From Akebia trifoliata (lineage: Eukaryota > Streptophyta > Magnoliopsida > Ranunculales > Lardizabalaceae), in assembly GCA_017979445.1 (NCBI GenBank), contig CM030714.1, forward strand, positions 17,603,892-17,667,891: a DNA stretch of 64,000 nt, written 5' to 3'. Below are positions 35,001 through 41,996 of the stretch, in pieces. The notes beneath the pieces were generated by a model, which worked only from the letters and a program-made list of their open reading frames with translations, searched no databases and was not told the origin of the DNA. Position numbers and translations under genes: made by a program. How positions within the stretch are numbered: the first letter of the stretch is position 1; each line of letters starts with the position of its first letter.

Positions 35001-38000
35001 TAAAGTCTAAACCTAAATTACACCAAACCCTTCATTTGGCTATTTAAATTTTGTCCCATAATTGCAATTATCAAGATTTTGGTTTATGTTGGCAGTCAAA
35101 TACTTAGATTATTATGGTCAAAAGTTTTCCGAGACAAATTTAATATACAACCTTAACGAGGGAGGTAATAAATTAAAATTCCTAAAAACATTAAATTGAA
35201 GCTGAGAGGTTATATTAATGAAGTCTTTAAATTCGGTCTCTCTAAAATGACAAATTATTAGCGTCGCACTGTATTCCAGAATATTAGAGTTGACTCCCTT
35301 GACTTTTAAATTTGAAAATTTCTAACTCTAAACCAAAGATTATCTCCCAATAATATCATCTCGTTCAAGAAAATTATATACTACAAATGCCGCCCTGGAT
35401 TCTAAAATATTAGAGTAGACACCTTGACTTTGACTATAATAAGTTATATCCCGAAATTCCACCAAACCCTCTATTTTATTATTTAAATTCTGTCTCATAT
35501 TTACAGTTACCAAAATTTTGGGTTCTGTTTGACAGACAGATTACTTATGGTCAAAAATAAAAATATTCCAGAGAGACAATTCTAATATACTACTTTAATA
35601 AGCGAGGTAAATCAAAATTCATAAAATAAAAAAATAAAAAAATAAAGTAGAATTGCAGCTTAGAAGTTACCTTGTGAAAGTTAATATTGTCATCAAAGGG
35701 GACGAATCTTGCAAGCTTGGTGGACCTAAGCCAGGTAATGGTGTTCCTACAAACAGGCAGAAGGATAAGAGCCATGTTGAACTTTAGTGTCTCGGCTGCA
35801 CCCTTGGCTGTGACCAGGCAATAACCCATAACCTTAAAAGCATACTTGTTCTTGTACTGAAAGAACTTCCAAAAGAAAAGGCCTGCCATTATCAAAACCC
35901 ATAGAGCCAATACCCAAAGCCTCCTCCAATTCTCCTCCAAGTAGTAAATTACCTTTCTGCCCACTCTTCTAATGGGCCCTCTCTTCCTCAACCCTTGTAA
36001 GTTCTGGCTCAATGCCTGGCTTGTGTAACTTAAAGCCTGGCTGTAGTTCAGATACGTGTCCTTCTGTAGCAACAATGTCTCCAATTGCCACAGCTGCATC
36101 AACCAAAAATAAAGATCAAAATGAATCCAACGGTCGTACGTGATCATCTCATGCCAATAATTTCCATGATGACGCGTGCTTTCGTTTATGACTTATGTGT
36201 GCGCAGTACGCATTTCAGAAGGATTAGACGTTGTTCACATGGTTGCCAGCTCGTTTATGTCAGTAGGTCTATCCACGTGGCAGAAACGAAGATTTTCACA
36301 GATCATCATTGAAGTTTCAGAAGTCAGAAGAATCACTGTTTCTCTTGGAAATTCTAAGAGCCTATAATTTATTTTTAAGAAAGTATCTTAAAATAGGGTT
36401 TTCTTTCTAAATACTTTTCTAAGTTATTTTATTCTAAAGAAATAATGCTTTAAGATGGTCCCTCACATGGCGCACATCCTGACGTGAGGAATCATAGATT
36501 TTTATTTTTATTATTTAAGATGTGTGACGTACACTCTAGATGTCACTCCAGCACAAGCCTATTCTGAACCATGTACAAGTTAAATTACTAACTACTGTAC
36601 CAAGATACGTCTGGATTTAACGAAAATTACAATTTTAACGACTTTCTTAATAAACAAGTAAACGAGGTAAACCAAATTTGTTAGAGAAACCCTTTCCTTC
36701 CTAACATTAGGAGGGGAAAAGAAAAAAAAAATCTTACCTTGAGAGCCTCAACACCCTTTTAAAATTAGAAAAGTCATATTTATCTTAAAAGAAATCTAAA
36801 AATCATGCACCCTACAAAAAATAATGTTATTAAATGTCTCAACTCTATTGGACTTAGGTGCTAATTAAACATATATCCTATCTTCAAAACAGTAAGACTC
36901 CTTAAGTCTGACTCTTTTTAAAACTTAATACTACTACTAGCCCCCCCCCCCCCCCCAATGTATTGTTATGTTATCCCCACACCTCATTAAAATCTAAATT
37001 AAGAAATTTTTAACTCACAACCACTATTTGAAGCTCTCCATCAAACTGACGGTTGATATGCTATGAAATAAAAGTGTTCTTTTAGGATCCAATCAACAAC
37101 TGAGATGGAGTGATCAAGACCATCTCAGCCATTAATCCGATCCTCAGTGCCCAATAAGGCTTGATAGTACCATACCATTTTCCTTAAATAAAGTTGGTCT
37201 GTTCGTTGAGACGTGATGTAGGAACCATAGCATCCAGAGGAGACTGTTAAAGGGTTGAGCTAAACGTAAAAGGTGTTACTTTATGTATCTTACAAGCATA
37301 AATATAGATATACCTCAATGTATCCAAGCTGTTCAGGATCTAACTCCTCCATGATCAGAGCTGCATATTCCTCCGCCTGTTCTTTCAGTCTCGACAACTT
37401 ATTTGCTGACGCACTCAACATTATAACCTACAAAGAAAAATACTTATTAAACGTTATGGTATGATTAGCACAAAGAGATGTACATCAATTTAAGAGAGAT
37501 AATTTTCAACCATTGGATCTGAAATTTAAATTTGAAATTTTTATGTCTTTTATTAAGATTATTTTTTAAATCTGATCTTCATGGGAATAAGAAATTATTT
37601 GGACAACATGAAAATTAAAGTCAACATGGTAACAAAGTACCGGGCTGGGTTCAATTTGGATCAATTGAAAAAACTTGTAAAAATAATTCAAAAAATATAA
37701 AAAGACAAATGATAGAGTAACTCAAAATTCACTTGTTATCATGAATGTGCGTATTAAACAAGAGATCTTTTTTTCCTTGTGTATCCAAAATAAAAAGATC
37801 TACAGTTATGTGCACATACCACGTTAATTAGTGAATTTTGAGGGATTTGTTTTGAGTTAATTTATAATGACTCATATAAAAATTACGTTTTAGGATTTTT
37901 AACCAAGGAATTTGTTAAGGGCACGTGTTAAAGTGCAATAAATACACTGTAGAATTGGAATTTGAATGTATTTTAGTAAATTATTATTTTTTTTCAAAGT

Positions 38001-39388
38001 CATTTTTTATCCAATTTTCAGAGTGTATTTATTGCACTTTAACATGTGCCCTTCCGACACATGTTAACAATACCATTTAATCAAAGTCCATATTAAATCC
38101 CCGTAAGAGCACATTTGGATAGAAAGTATAAAGCAAATAGGAAGAAAGTGATTTTCAAGAAGAAAAAAGTTTTTTTTTTTTTTTTTCTAAAAATGTTAAG
38201 ATTTTTACTTTTTAAAAATAATTCTCTAAAACAAATTATAATTTTTTTTTTTTTTAACTTTTTAACTTTCAAAAGTAAATAAGAAAGTTACTTTTCTTTT
38301 TTATTTTTATCCAAACGGATTCTAAAAGCATTTATCAAAACTTTAAAAAATTAAAAAAAAAAATTAAAAAAAAAGAGGAGGGGGGGCGGGGGGGTAGGGG
38401 GCCTTATCTTGTTCTTGAAATTTGAATGTCCGAAAAAAAATAAAATTTAATAAATGAAACATGCAAGCCAGATAACCAAGACCACGTCTAAGAGAATTAG
38501 TAGAGAACTCTCAGAGACCCACCATAGAGAACTCTTAAGAGACCTACAAAAAAATCTTTTTTAAAGATTAAAAACATCATCAAATTTTATGATTAATCGA
38601 TAAATTATTGACTAATTCATCATTCCTCCACTTCTTCAACTAACCCATATTCGGAGAAATTTGTTACATAGGACCAACAAGTCTTAGTAAGTCTGGCAAC
38701 GTGACTACGCTAGTCACGCTCGCCTAACTCATCAACAAAACATTGAAAATGACAATAATTTTTTTATTACCGAAATGACAATAATACCCTTAACCTACTC
38801 CACTGAAAACGACTCAGCCTTATTAAAGAAATGAGATTTATTCCTCAATTTGAAAAATCTCGGAATGCCATCTGTCAATAACGTAGAAGAAATAGAGGAG
38901 AATTTCGGTAATTCTCAGAATTTTTGTTAAATGAATCGTCACCACCACACCAGATTGTAGTTGGTGGTTTCGGTATTTAGTCAGGTTATGTTCACCGAAA
39001 CCTCGCCAAACTATCATAATTTAATTCCAGAAATAATACTCTTTTGATTTAATATTTTTTTTTTTTTTTTAAATGAGTTGTTGTGGCCGGTGAAATAGTC
39101 AGCTAAGTAATATTTTTTTTATCTCGGAATCTTACACATTTACTTCAAACTTAATTTTAATTACTTACAGTAATCGATATTGATTCTATCATTAAGCTTT
39201 TAAAAAGAGAGCAGTGTTTTAGAAACCGGATTGCCAGGTGGTTCGACCGGTTTGTTTGTTATAAAAGTTGGTTCAATTATTTTAAATTTAAATTATAATT
39301 TAAGGTAAAACTCAGTTTTTCAAAAACTCGACCGGACCAGTGGAAAATTAGTTTTCTATTAAAATAAATCAAAGTAATAAAAGAAAAA

Positions 39389-39433
<45 letters not shown>

Positions 39434-40596
39434 CAATTTTTTAATAAATATATAAATGGGTTCAACCAAATTGACCACGGTCCAATGAATTTGATAAAAG
39501 GAAAACATTTGTTCGGTTTTTTAAAAAGTCTTTGTGATTAAGAAGAGATGCACCTCTTTAACTTCTGCTTCGGTGATTCTACCATCTTCATTCTTGTCCA
39601 CCCTGCAATAAAAATGAAAAATAAATAAATAAAATAATTTTAATCAACTTAAAAATGAGTTTTAATTTGATATTTGAAGAACAAACATACATGTCGAAGA
39701 AGATTTGGAGTCGAGAATCAAAGCTTTGATCAGTAATTTGAGACCAAAACTCGTGAAGTTCATCTTTACTGATCTTGTCAACCTTCAATCGTCTCCTTCG
39801 ACTCAGGGCATCGAACAATTCCAACGCAAATTCTTTCGAATCTCTCATTCCTTCAAAATAAAATAAAAAATTAATTAAAAAAAATTGATTTTTCTTAAAA
39901 GTCGTTTTTCGAGAGAGAGAAAAATAATAAATAAAAAAAACCTATGCATTGTGCGAAATCGGATCGATTGAGAAAACTGTCTTTCGAAAGCTTTTCGAAG
40001 TTTTTCTGAACTTCATTCCACGCATCTAAACCGTTCGTATTGCGATTGCTAATGAATTTGAGTCCTCGAAGCGCTTTCTGAGCACCAGATCGAGTCCGAT
40101 TCAGCTGAGCTCGTTGTCTCCGTATAGAGCGAGCAGCTAATGCAGAATCGATTCCAGATCCGTTTTGAGGATTCGAAGAAGTAGAAGAAGAAAGCGCTTT
40201 TGTTGCGTGGCTATGACTCCATGAAAACCTCTTTAGTTCGGCTTTAAGCTCTTGTGAGAAATGTTTCGCTTTCGCGACTGCTTCAGCTTTCAATTCCTGA
40301 GAAAACTGACGAAGCCTATACGATGAGCTTCGTCTAACTGTTGGTGATCTCGAGGAAGAAGATAAAGGAGTCTCAGTTCCTCCACTTGTTTCAAGATCGA
40401 CAATATCGACGGCTGTCGTCGCTGGTTCAACGCTTCGTAGAATGATCGTGTCGTCATCTTGGAAATCGAGTGTAACCTCAACGAATTCTTCTGATGGAGA
40501 ACCTGAATCGATTCCTGGAGAAGATCCACCACTAATTGTCTTTCCTGCAACTGTATCTGACGCCCATCGACGCTCATGCTTCGAGAAATTCCTCAT
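18355..40596 (-). CDS. RBOHF: Respiratory burst oxidase homolog F-type NADPH oxidase, complete gene
   Basis: Plasma-membrane NADPH oxidase that moves electrons from cytosolic NADPH through FAD and two hemes to apoplastic oxygen, producing superoxide. Fourteen exons on the minus strand: 40596-39942, 39850-39691, 39602-39554, 37427-37314, 36093-35671, 21195-20812, 20713-20618, 20516-20401, 20256-20089, 20008-19849, 19610-19410, 19318-19190, 18642-18564, 18464-18355. All introns are GT-AG, the frame is continuous and the product is 947 residues, close to Arabidopsis RBOHF (944). The assignment to the F type rests on the N-terminus ([29 protein letters not shown]), [20 protein letters not shown] and the ending FEFHKEHF. 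I see no stop or lost catalytic residue. The family acts in ABA-driven stomatal closure, immunity and Casparian strip formation, activated by calcium and by phosphorylation of the N-terminus. Confidence 0.97.
20089..20713 (-). CDS. RBOHF: RBOHF exons 7-9: sixth helix and FAD domain
   Basis: Exons 20713-20618, 20516-20401 and 20256-20089, residues 596-721. Exon 7 encodes [20 protein letters not shown]. Exon 8 encodes [20 protein letters not shown], then [18 protein letters not shown]. Exon 9 carries the FAD-binding HPFSIT (residues 667-672) and [20 protein letters not shown], ending RADETTKK. The last codons of exons 8 and 9 are split across the introns (W666, S722). Introns 6-8 are 98, 101 and 144 bp. 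Confidence 0.95.
20812..21195 (-). CDS. RBOHF: RBOHF exon 6: heme-binding core
   Basis: Residues 468-595, 384 nt, first exon after the giant intron. Contains [16 protein letters not shown], with His480 as partner of His466, then the helix [20 protein letters not shown], and [20 protein letters not shown] followed by HG. His568 and His581 are 13 residues apart, as in the second heme pair of the family. It ends [10 protein letters not shown]. The frame is fully open across the exon. Confidence 0.95.
21909..22509 (+). mobile_element. 5'-truncated LINE fragment with target duplication
   Basis: The plus strand reads, with frame changes, [15 protein letters not shown], then [18 protein letters not shown] and [12 protein letters not shown], then [12 protein letters not shown] from another frame. 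This is the zinc-binding region (zf-RVT) at the C-terminus of plant L1-type ORF2. It ends in an A-rich tail (22499-22509). AGACAATA occurs at 21901-21908 and again at 22510-22517, a fitting 8-bp target duplication. The 149-codon frame at 21919-22368 is only partly in the true frame. Confidence 0.75.
22704..22871. mobile_element. Palindromic MITE, family Q, copy 1
   Basis: Near-perfect inverted repeat of about 75-bp arms around a short loop. Left arm: GCTGAGGTGACCTCAG, GAACCTCATATCGCACTTC, TTGACGTGAAAGTG. The right arm is its complement (TATCGTACTTCTTGATGTG on the other strand). Related copies lie at 36446-36552, 50557-50668 and 56916-57029. No coding capacity; it sits in RBOHF intron 5. Confidence 0.8.
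23821..24409 (+). mobile_element. Element A 5' LTR
   Basis: TGTTAGACCC to TTTTACAACA, 589 bp, TG...CA ends. CTATAAAAGG near 24025 is a candidate TATA box. It matches 34035-34597 with substitutions at roughly 8 percent of positions by eye and has 26 extra bases near 23880-23906, between short direct repeats. Confidence 0.93.
24410..25860 (+). mobile_element. Element A leader
   Basis: Primer binding site directly after the LTR, then 1.4 kb of AT-rich leader. From about 24560 to 25200 it repeats variants of AATTTCAGATTTTCGATTT and TATATACATTCAATTT at irregular spacing. No open frame before gag. Confidence 0.7.
25861..26542 (+). pseudogene. Element A gag (copia)
   Basis: Copia-type gag. A block [16 protein letters not shown] (from about 25897) is followed after a frame change by a 148-codon frame at 25939-26385 with [37 protein letters not shown] and [16 protein letters not shown], the UBN2-type gag fold. 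The zinc knuckle at 26461-26505 reads [14 protein letters not shown], where two of three Cys are replaced by Tyr, so it is dead. It breaks off at the insertion point of element B. Confidence 0.85.
26543..26792 (-). mobile_element. Element B 3' LTR
   Basis: 250 bp, on the minus strand TGCTGAAAAATCTACAAGG to CAGTTTCCTACA. Contains internal repeats of TACAAGAATATTCTAGAAAA. It has one repeat fewer than the 289-bp copy at 31392-31680; other differences are few. Confidence 0.9.
26800..31266 (-). pseudogene. Element B gag-pol polyprotein
   Basis: Copia polyprotein starting near 31266 (MSEESGATN, followed by a stop). Gag: [20 protein letters not shown] and [20 protein letters not shown]. Zinc knuckle at about 30460-30418: [17 protein letters not shown], with all ligands present but a stop inside. 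Protease: [10 protein letters not shown] near 30135, catalytic DSG intact. Integrase: [55 protein letters not shown] (D, D, E all present). [53 protein letters not shown] at about 27754-27743. RNase [21 protein letters not shown] and [11 protein letters not shown]. The RT is interrupted by one stop near 27817, and a frame change near 27050 separates the last part ([16 protein letters not shown]). Frames in the other directions here are shadows. Confidence 0.93.
31392..31680 (-). mobile_element. Element B 5' LTR
   Basis: 289 bp, same ends as the 3' LTR, with an extra copy of the TATCCTATTGTAGAGGATTA unit. Next to it at 31379-31391 is the complement of the tRNA-Met primer site, which fixes the orientation of the element. 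Confidence 0.9.
31681..33606 (+). pseudogene. Element A protease-integrase remnant
   Basis: Resumes element A after B. Protease reads [16 protein letters not shown] near 31728-31764, with the catalytic Ser of DSG changed to Phe. A 133-codon frame (31768-32169) has [20 protein letters not shown] and HKRLRH just after its stop, the GAG-pre-integrase domain. Integrase: [40 protein letters not shown]. Then [15 protein letters not shown] and a 166-codon frame (32916-33416) ending in [10 protein letters not shown]. Reverse transcriptase and RNase H, expected next, are absent. Confidence 0.88.
33105..33606 (+). repeat. 251-bp tandem duplication in element A
   Basis: 33105-33355 and 33356-33606 are nearly identical (starting CTTCATGAAATTGTTAGTTC, ending CTTTTATGTATATG). 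251 is not a multiple of three, so the duplication itself breaks the polyprotein frame. The second copy has a CAG-to-TAG change (GGGCAATAGTTAGAG) and a few other differences, so it is not recent. Confidence 0.93.
33607..34034 (+). mobile_element. Element A 3' untranslated region with PPT
   Basis: AT-rich sequence ending in the polypurine tract GGGCCAAGTGGGAGAA before the LTR. No RT/RNase H motif is readable. A short block around 33725-33845 ([16 protein letters not shown] in one frame) resembles the end of a copia polyprotein. Confidence 0.65.
34035..34597 (+). mobile_element. Element A 3' LTR
   Basis: TGTTAGACCC to TTTTACAACA, 563 bp, followed by TTTTT. Counterpart of 23821-24409 with a 26-bp gap and scattered substitutions. 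Confidence 0.93.
34930..35670. repeat. Imperfect duplication of the start of RBOHF intron 5
   Basis: 35390-35670, which runs up to the exon 5 donor, is matched by 34935-35215. Landmarks in both: CCACC/CCGCCCTG..ATTC, TTGACT, CACCAAACCCT, TGGTCAAAA, AATATAC, GAGG TAAAT/TAATAAATT, and at the end GAATTGCAGCTTAGAAGTTAC against AAATTGAAGCTGAGAGGTTAT. A third partial copy starts at 35268 (GTATTCCAGAATATTAGAG). In the distal copy the donor GT on the transcript strand has become AT. Confidence 0.75.
35671..36093 (-). CDS. RBOHF: RBOHF exon 5: first transmembrane segments
   Basis: Residues 327-467, 423 nt. Starts [20 protein letters not shown], contains the first membrane helix ([19 protein letters not shown]), then [20 protein letters not shown] and [13 protein letters not shown], and ends [12 protein letters not shown]. 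His466 in NFHK corresponds to the first heme ligand of the gp91phox family. The donor GTAACTTC at 35670 opens the 14.5-kb intron 5. A degraded second copy of the intron's 5' end lies about 460 bp further into the intron. Confidence 0.95.
36446..36552. mobile_element. Palindromic MITE, family Q, diverged copy
   Basis: About 107 bp in RBOHF intron 4. The right end has the family signature GTCACTCCAGCACAAGC; the left arm has AATGCTTTAAGATGGTCCC. The centre is TTTTTATTTTTATTATTT. The arms pair only partly. Confidence 0.5.
36941..36956. repeat. C16 homopolymer in RBOHF intron 4
   Basis: Sixteen consecutive C on the plus strand, which is a G16 run in the RBOHF pre-mRNA. Length is likely to be polymorphic or sequence-error prone. 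Confidence 0.85.
37314..39850 (-). CDS. RBOHF: RBOHF exons 2-4: EF-hand region
   Basis: Exons 39850-39691, 39602-39554 and 37427-37314, residues 219-326. Exon 2 encodes [20 protein letters not shown] and [18 protein letters not shown]. Exon 3, only 49 nt, carries the canonical calcium loop [12 protein letters not shown] (residues 274-285) with all acidic ligands present. Exon 4 encodes the second, more degenerate EF-hand ([20 protein letters not shown]). Intron 3 (37428-39553) is 2.1 kb and holds two MITE-like palindromes, homopolymer tracts and a TA microsatellite. The single-frame peptide at 39588-39848 reads past the exon 2 donor and is not the real protein there. Confidence 0.95.
37912..38070. 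mobile_element. Palindromic MITE, family R, copy 1
   Basis: Inverted repeat in RBOHF intron 3. Left arm GGGCACGTGTTAAAGTGCAA and TAAATACACTG; right arm is the complement of GGGCACATGTTAAAGTGCAA and TAAATACACTCTG. Flanked by TTGTTAA and TTAACAA. A shorter relative lies at 57039-57156. Confidence 0.8.
38105..38325. mobile_element. Probable small inverted-repeat element
   Basis: AGCACATTTGGATAGAAAGT on the left and, on the opposite strand, GAATCCGTTTGGATAAAAAT on the right, enclosing A/T tracts. The CATTTGGAT terminus is common in plant hAT-like MITEs. No clear target duplication. Confidence 0.45.
38376..38401 (+). repeat. G-rich tract in RBOHF intron 3
   Basis: Runs of seven, seven and five G separated by C and TA, preceded by GAGGA, after a long A/T stretch. 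It could fold as a G-quadruplex on the RBOHF template strand. Confidence 0.6.
39200..39500. repeat. Dispersed ACCGG-type repeat with TA microsatellite
   Basis: Contains GTTTTAGAAACCGGATTGCC, GGTTCGACCGG, CTCGACCGGACCAG and, at the right, GGTTCAACCAAATTGACCA, words typical of a dispersed plant repeat with complementary ends. (TA)n at 39398-39430 lies inside. In RBOHF intron 3. Confidence 0.5.
39942..40596 (-). CDS. RBOHF: RBOHF exon 1: regulatory N-terminus
   Basis: Encodes residues 1-218 plus one base of codon 219. Begins [19 protein letters not shown], continues with a Gly/Ser/Pro-rich stretch, the block [20 protein letters not shown], and a Ser-rich cluster ([18 protein letters not shown]). 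An imperfect internal repeat of [10 protein letters not shown] and [10 protein letters not shown] lies around residues 97-119. Arg/Ser sites such as RRSSS are plausible kinase targets (SnRK2 and CDPK sites are known in this region of the family). It ends in [10 protein letters not shown]. The ATG is the first in frame after UTR-like sequence and gives the family's usual N-terminus. Confidence 0.96.
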
Positions 40597-40705
40597 TTTA
40601 ATGGAAAATCGATTAAAATTATAAATTTTAATATTAAATTTCTTATCTTTCTCTCTCGTGCTCTCTTGCAGCTATCGATGACAATAGTTCGATTTAACTA
40701 ATAAT

Positions 40706-40756
40706 TTAAAGAATTGGAGTCGTCGAAACGCGTTTGGAATCTCTTGGAAAAGACAT
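40706..40756 (-). other. Candidate uORF in the RBOHF 5' leader
   Basis: ATG to TAA, 16 codons (MSFPRDSKRVSTTPIL), ending 109 nt before the RBOHF ATG. It would be translated first only if transcription starts upstream of it, for instance at or beyond the CT microsatellite. Confidence 0.4.
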
Positions 40757-40780
40757 TTACGCGGTGATCGAAGGAAAGTT

Positions 40781-40804
40781 AGAGAGAGAGAGAGAGAGAG
40801 AGAG
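40781..40804 (-). promoter_or_regulatory. CT microsatellite in the RBOHF leader/promoter
   Basis: (CT)12 on the transcript strand, about 185-210 nt 5' of the ATG. CT-rich tracts at this position are frequent in plant core promoters and leaders. An AATATAAAAAA motif about 150 nt further upstream (40941-40952) is a possible TATA box. Confidence 0.5.
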
Positions 40805-41089
40805 GGAGACAGAGGATTCTCTATCCAAAATCTAAACCAGACAACAAAAATAACAAAAACAGAGATAGATAAGCTTGAAAAGGACAAAATCGGAAGAGAG
40901 AACTATTGGAAAGTCGCAAGAGGACCTCGGAAAACCGATATTTTTTATATTTGTGGAGGCCAATACGTACCGATACGATATATTTAGCAGAATCTCTAAG
41001 TCTGTAATTTGTCAGATTGTTGGTGACCACAATAGCAGCTTGAGATCTCTCTTTTTTGTTCTTTTTTTTTTTTTTTCTTGTTTTACGTA

Positions 41090-41996
41090 GAAAGCCAACG
41101 CGTTACGCGTTTGTACTTTATAGTTTATACTTTGGGGAAGGAATTAATAGAGGGGGAGAAATGGGAACAGAGCTTAAAACGGGTGGGGTCAGGTAAGATA
41201 TGAGTATATTCATATCCGATTTTTTATTTGAATCCAAATCCGGATTTGAATCCAATTCGGATCCCCGTTAAAGGCTATTTCAATAAAAATTACAAAACAT
41301 GAGACTTGAACTAAATACCTCTTCTTTTGTTAAGAGAGTCCCTAGTTACTATGCCCAAGACTCATTATTTATTAAAAAAATATCTTAAAAATATAAAATA
41401 TAATTTACAAAATAATATATCATTCGAATCTAGACGAATATAGGGATGAATCTGTATCTAACTCGGGTCAAGGGAAATCAACCCATATCAGACTCTTTTT
41501 TTTATTTGGATTTTCTTGAAGGAATCAAACCCATTAAAGTCAAATTTGAATAACTCAAATTTTGGATAAAATCCAGTCCATTTTAAGTCCTAAATGGGAA
41601 ATAGAAATAGTGATGACAACACGAGAAATTGAGAAAAATAGAACTTATTTGGAAAAGAGAAGAAAAAACAAAGAGAGAGAGAGAGAGAGAAAGAAGGACG
41701 GCTTTGATTTTATTACATTGGGTTGAAGACATGAATCATTCGAGTCAAAAGAGTAGATCAACAGAGAAGAGATGAAATAAGCGTAATGTTTACCAATGCA
41801 AAATGCAGGTTTATTCTTTGAACAAAAGTCAGCATCATTTGTGTTCATCAATTTACAGTCAAATTTGAATTTAAATATTTTGAAAGATACTTCAGAAAAT
41901 TTAAATAAATAAAAAAATTAGCATAAATTTATATATAAAAAAGGGTGTTGACTTTCAATCATGAGGTACCTAATTTTGCATTTTGCAATGGGGTAA
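41090..41996. other. Intergenic spacer upstream of RBOHF
   Basis: AT-rich. Contains GGATT/AATCC-rich repetitive DNA at about 41190-41280 and 41430-41580 (related in style to 17340-17520) and a GA microsatellite at 41672-41690. No gene seen. Confidence 0.5.

Larger units (their letters stand above)
21196..35670 (-). other. RBOHF: RBOHF intron 5 (14,475 bp)
   Basis: Bounded by the donor GTAACTTC at 35670 and the acceptor TTCTTGACAG ending at 21196. Three quarters of it is nested copia DNA (23821-34597) lying antisense to the gene. The remainder holds a LINE fragment, a palindromic MITE, poly(T) tracts and a duplicated intron start. The other twelve short introns are 80-550 bp or, for introns 3 and 4, 2.1 and 1.2 kb. 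22518-22703 and 22872-23820 hold nothing I recognise. Confidence 0.93.

Noticed and set aside
35590..36147. 185-codon frame as an independent membrane protein
   Set aside because: The central part is RBOHF exon 5 (36093-35671); both ends are intron read in frame.
37912..38070. Possible miRNA precursor
   Set aside because: The hairpin is better explained as a MITE because a second copy exists at 57039-57156; without small-RNA data a miRNA call is not supported.
39588..39848. 86-codon frame as a separate small EF-hand protein
   Set aside because: It is RBOHF exon 2 read through its donor into intron 2; the true EF-hand loop is in the 49-nt exon 3.
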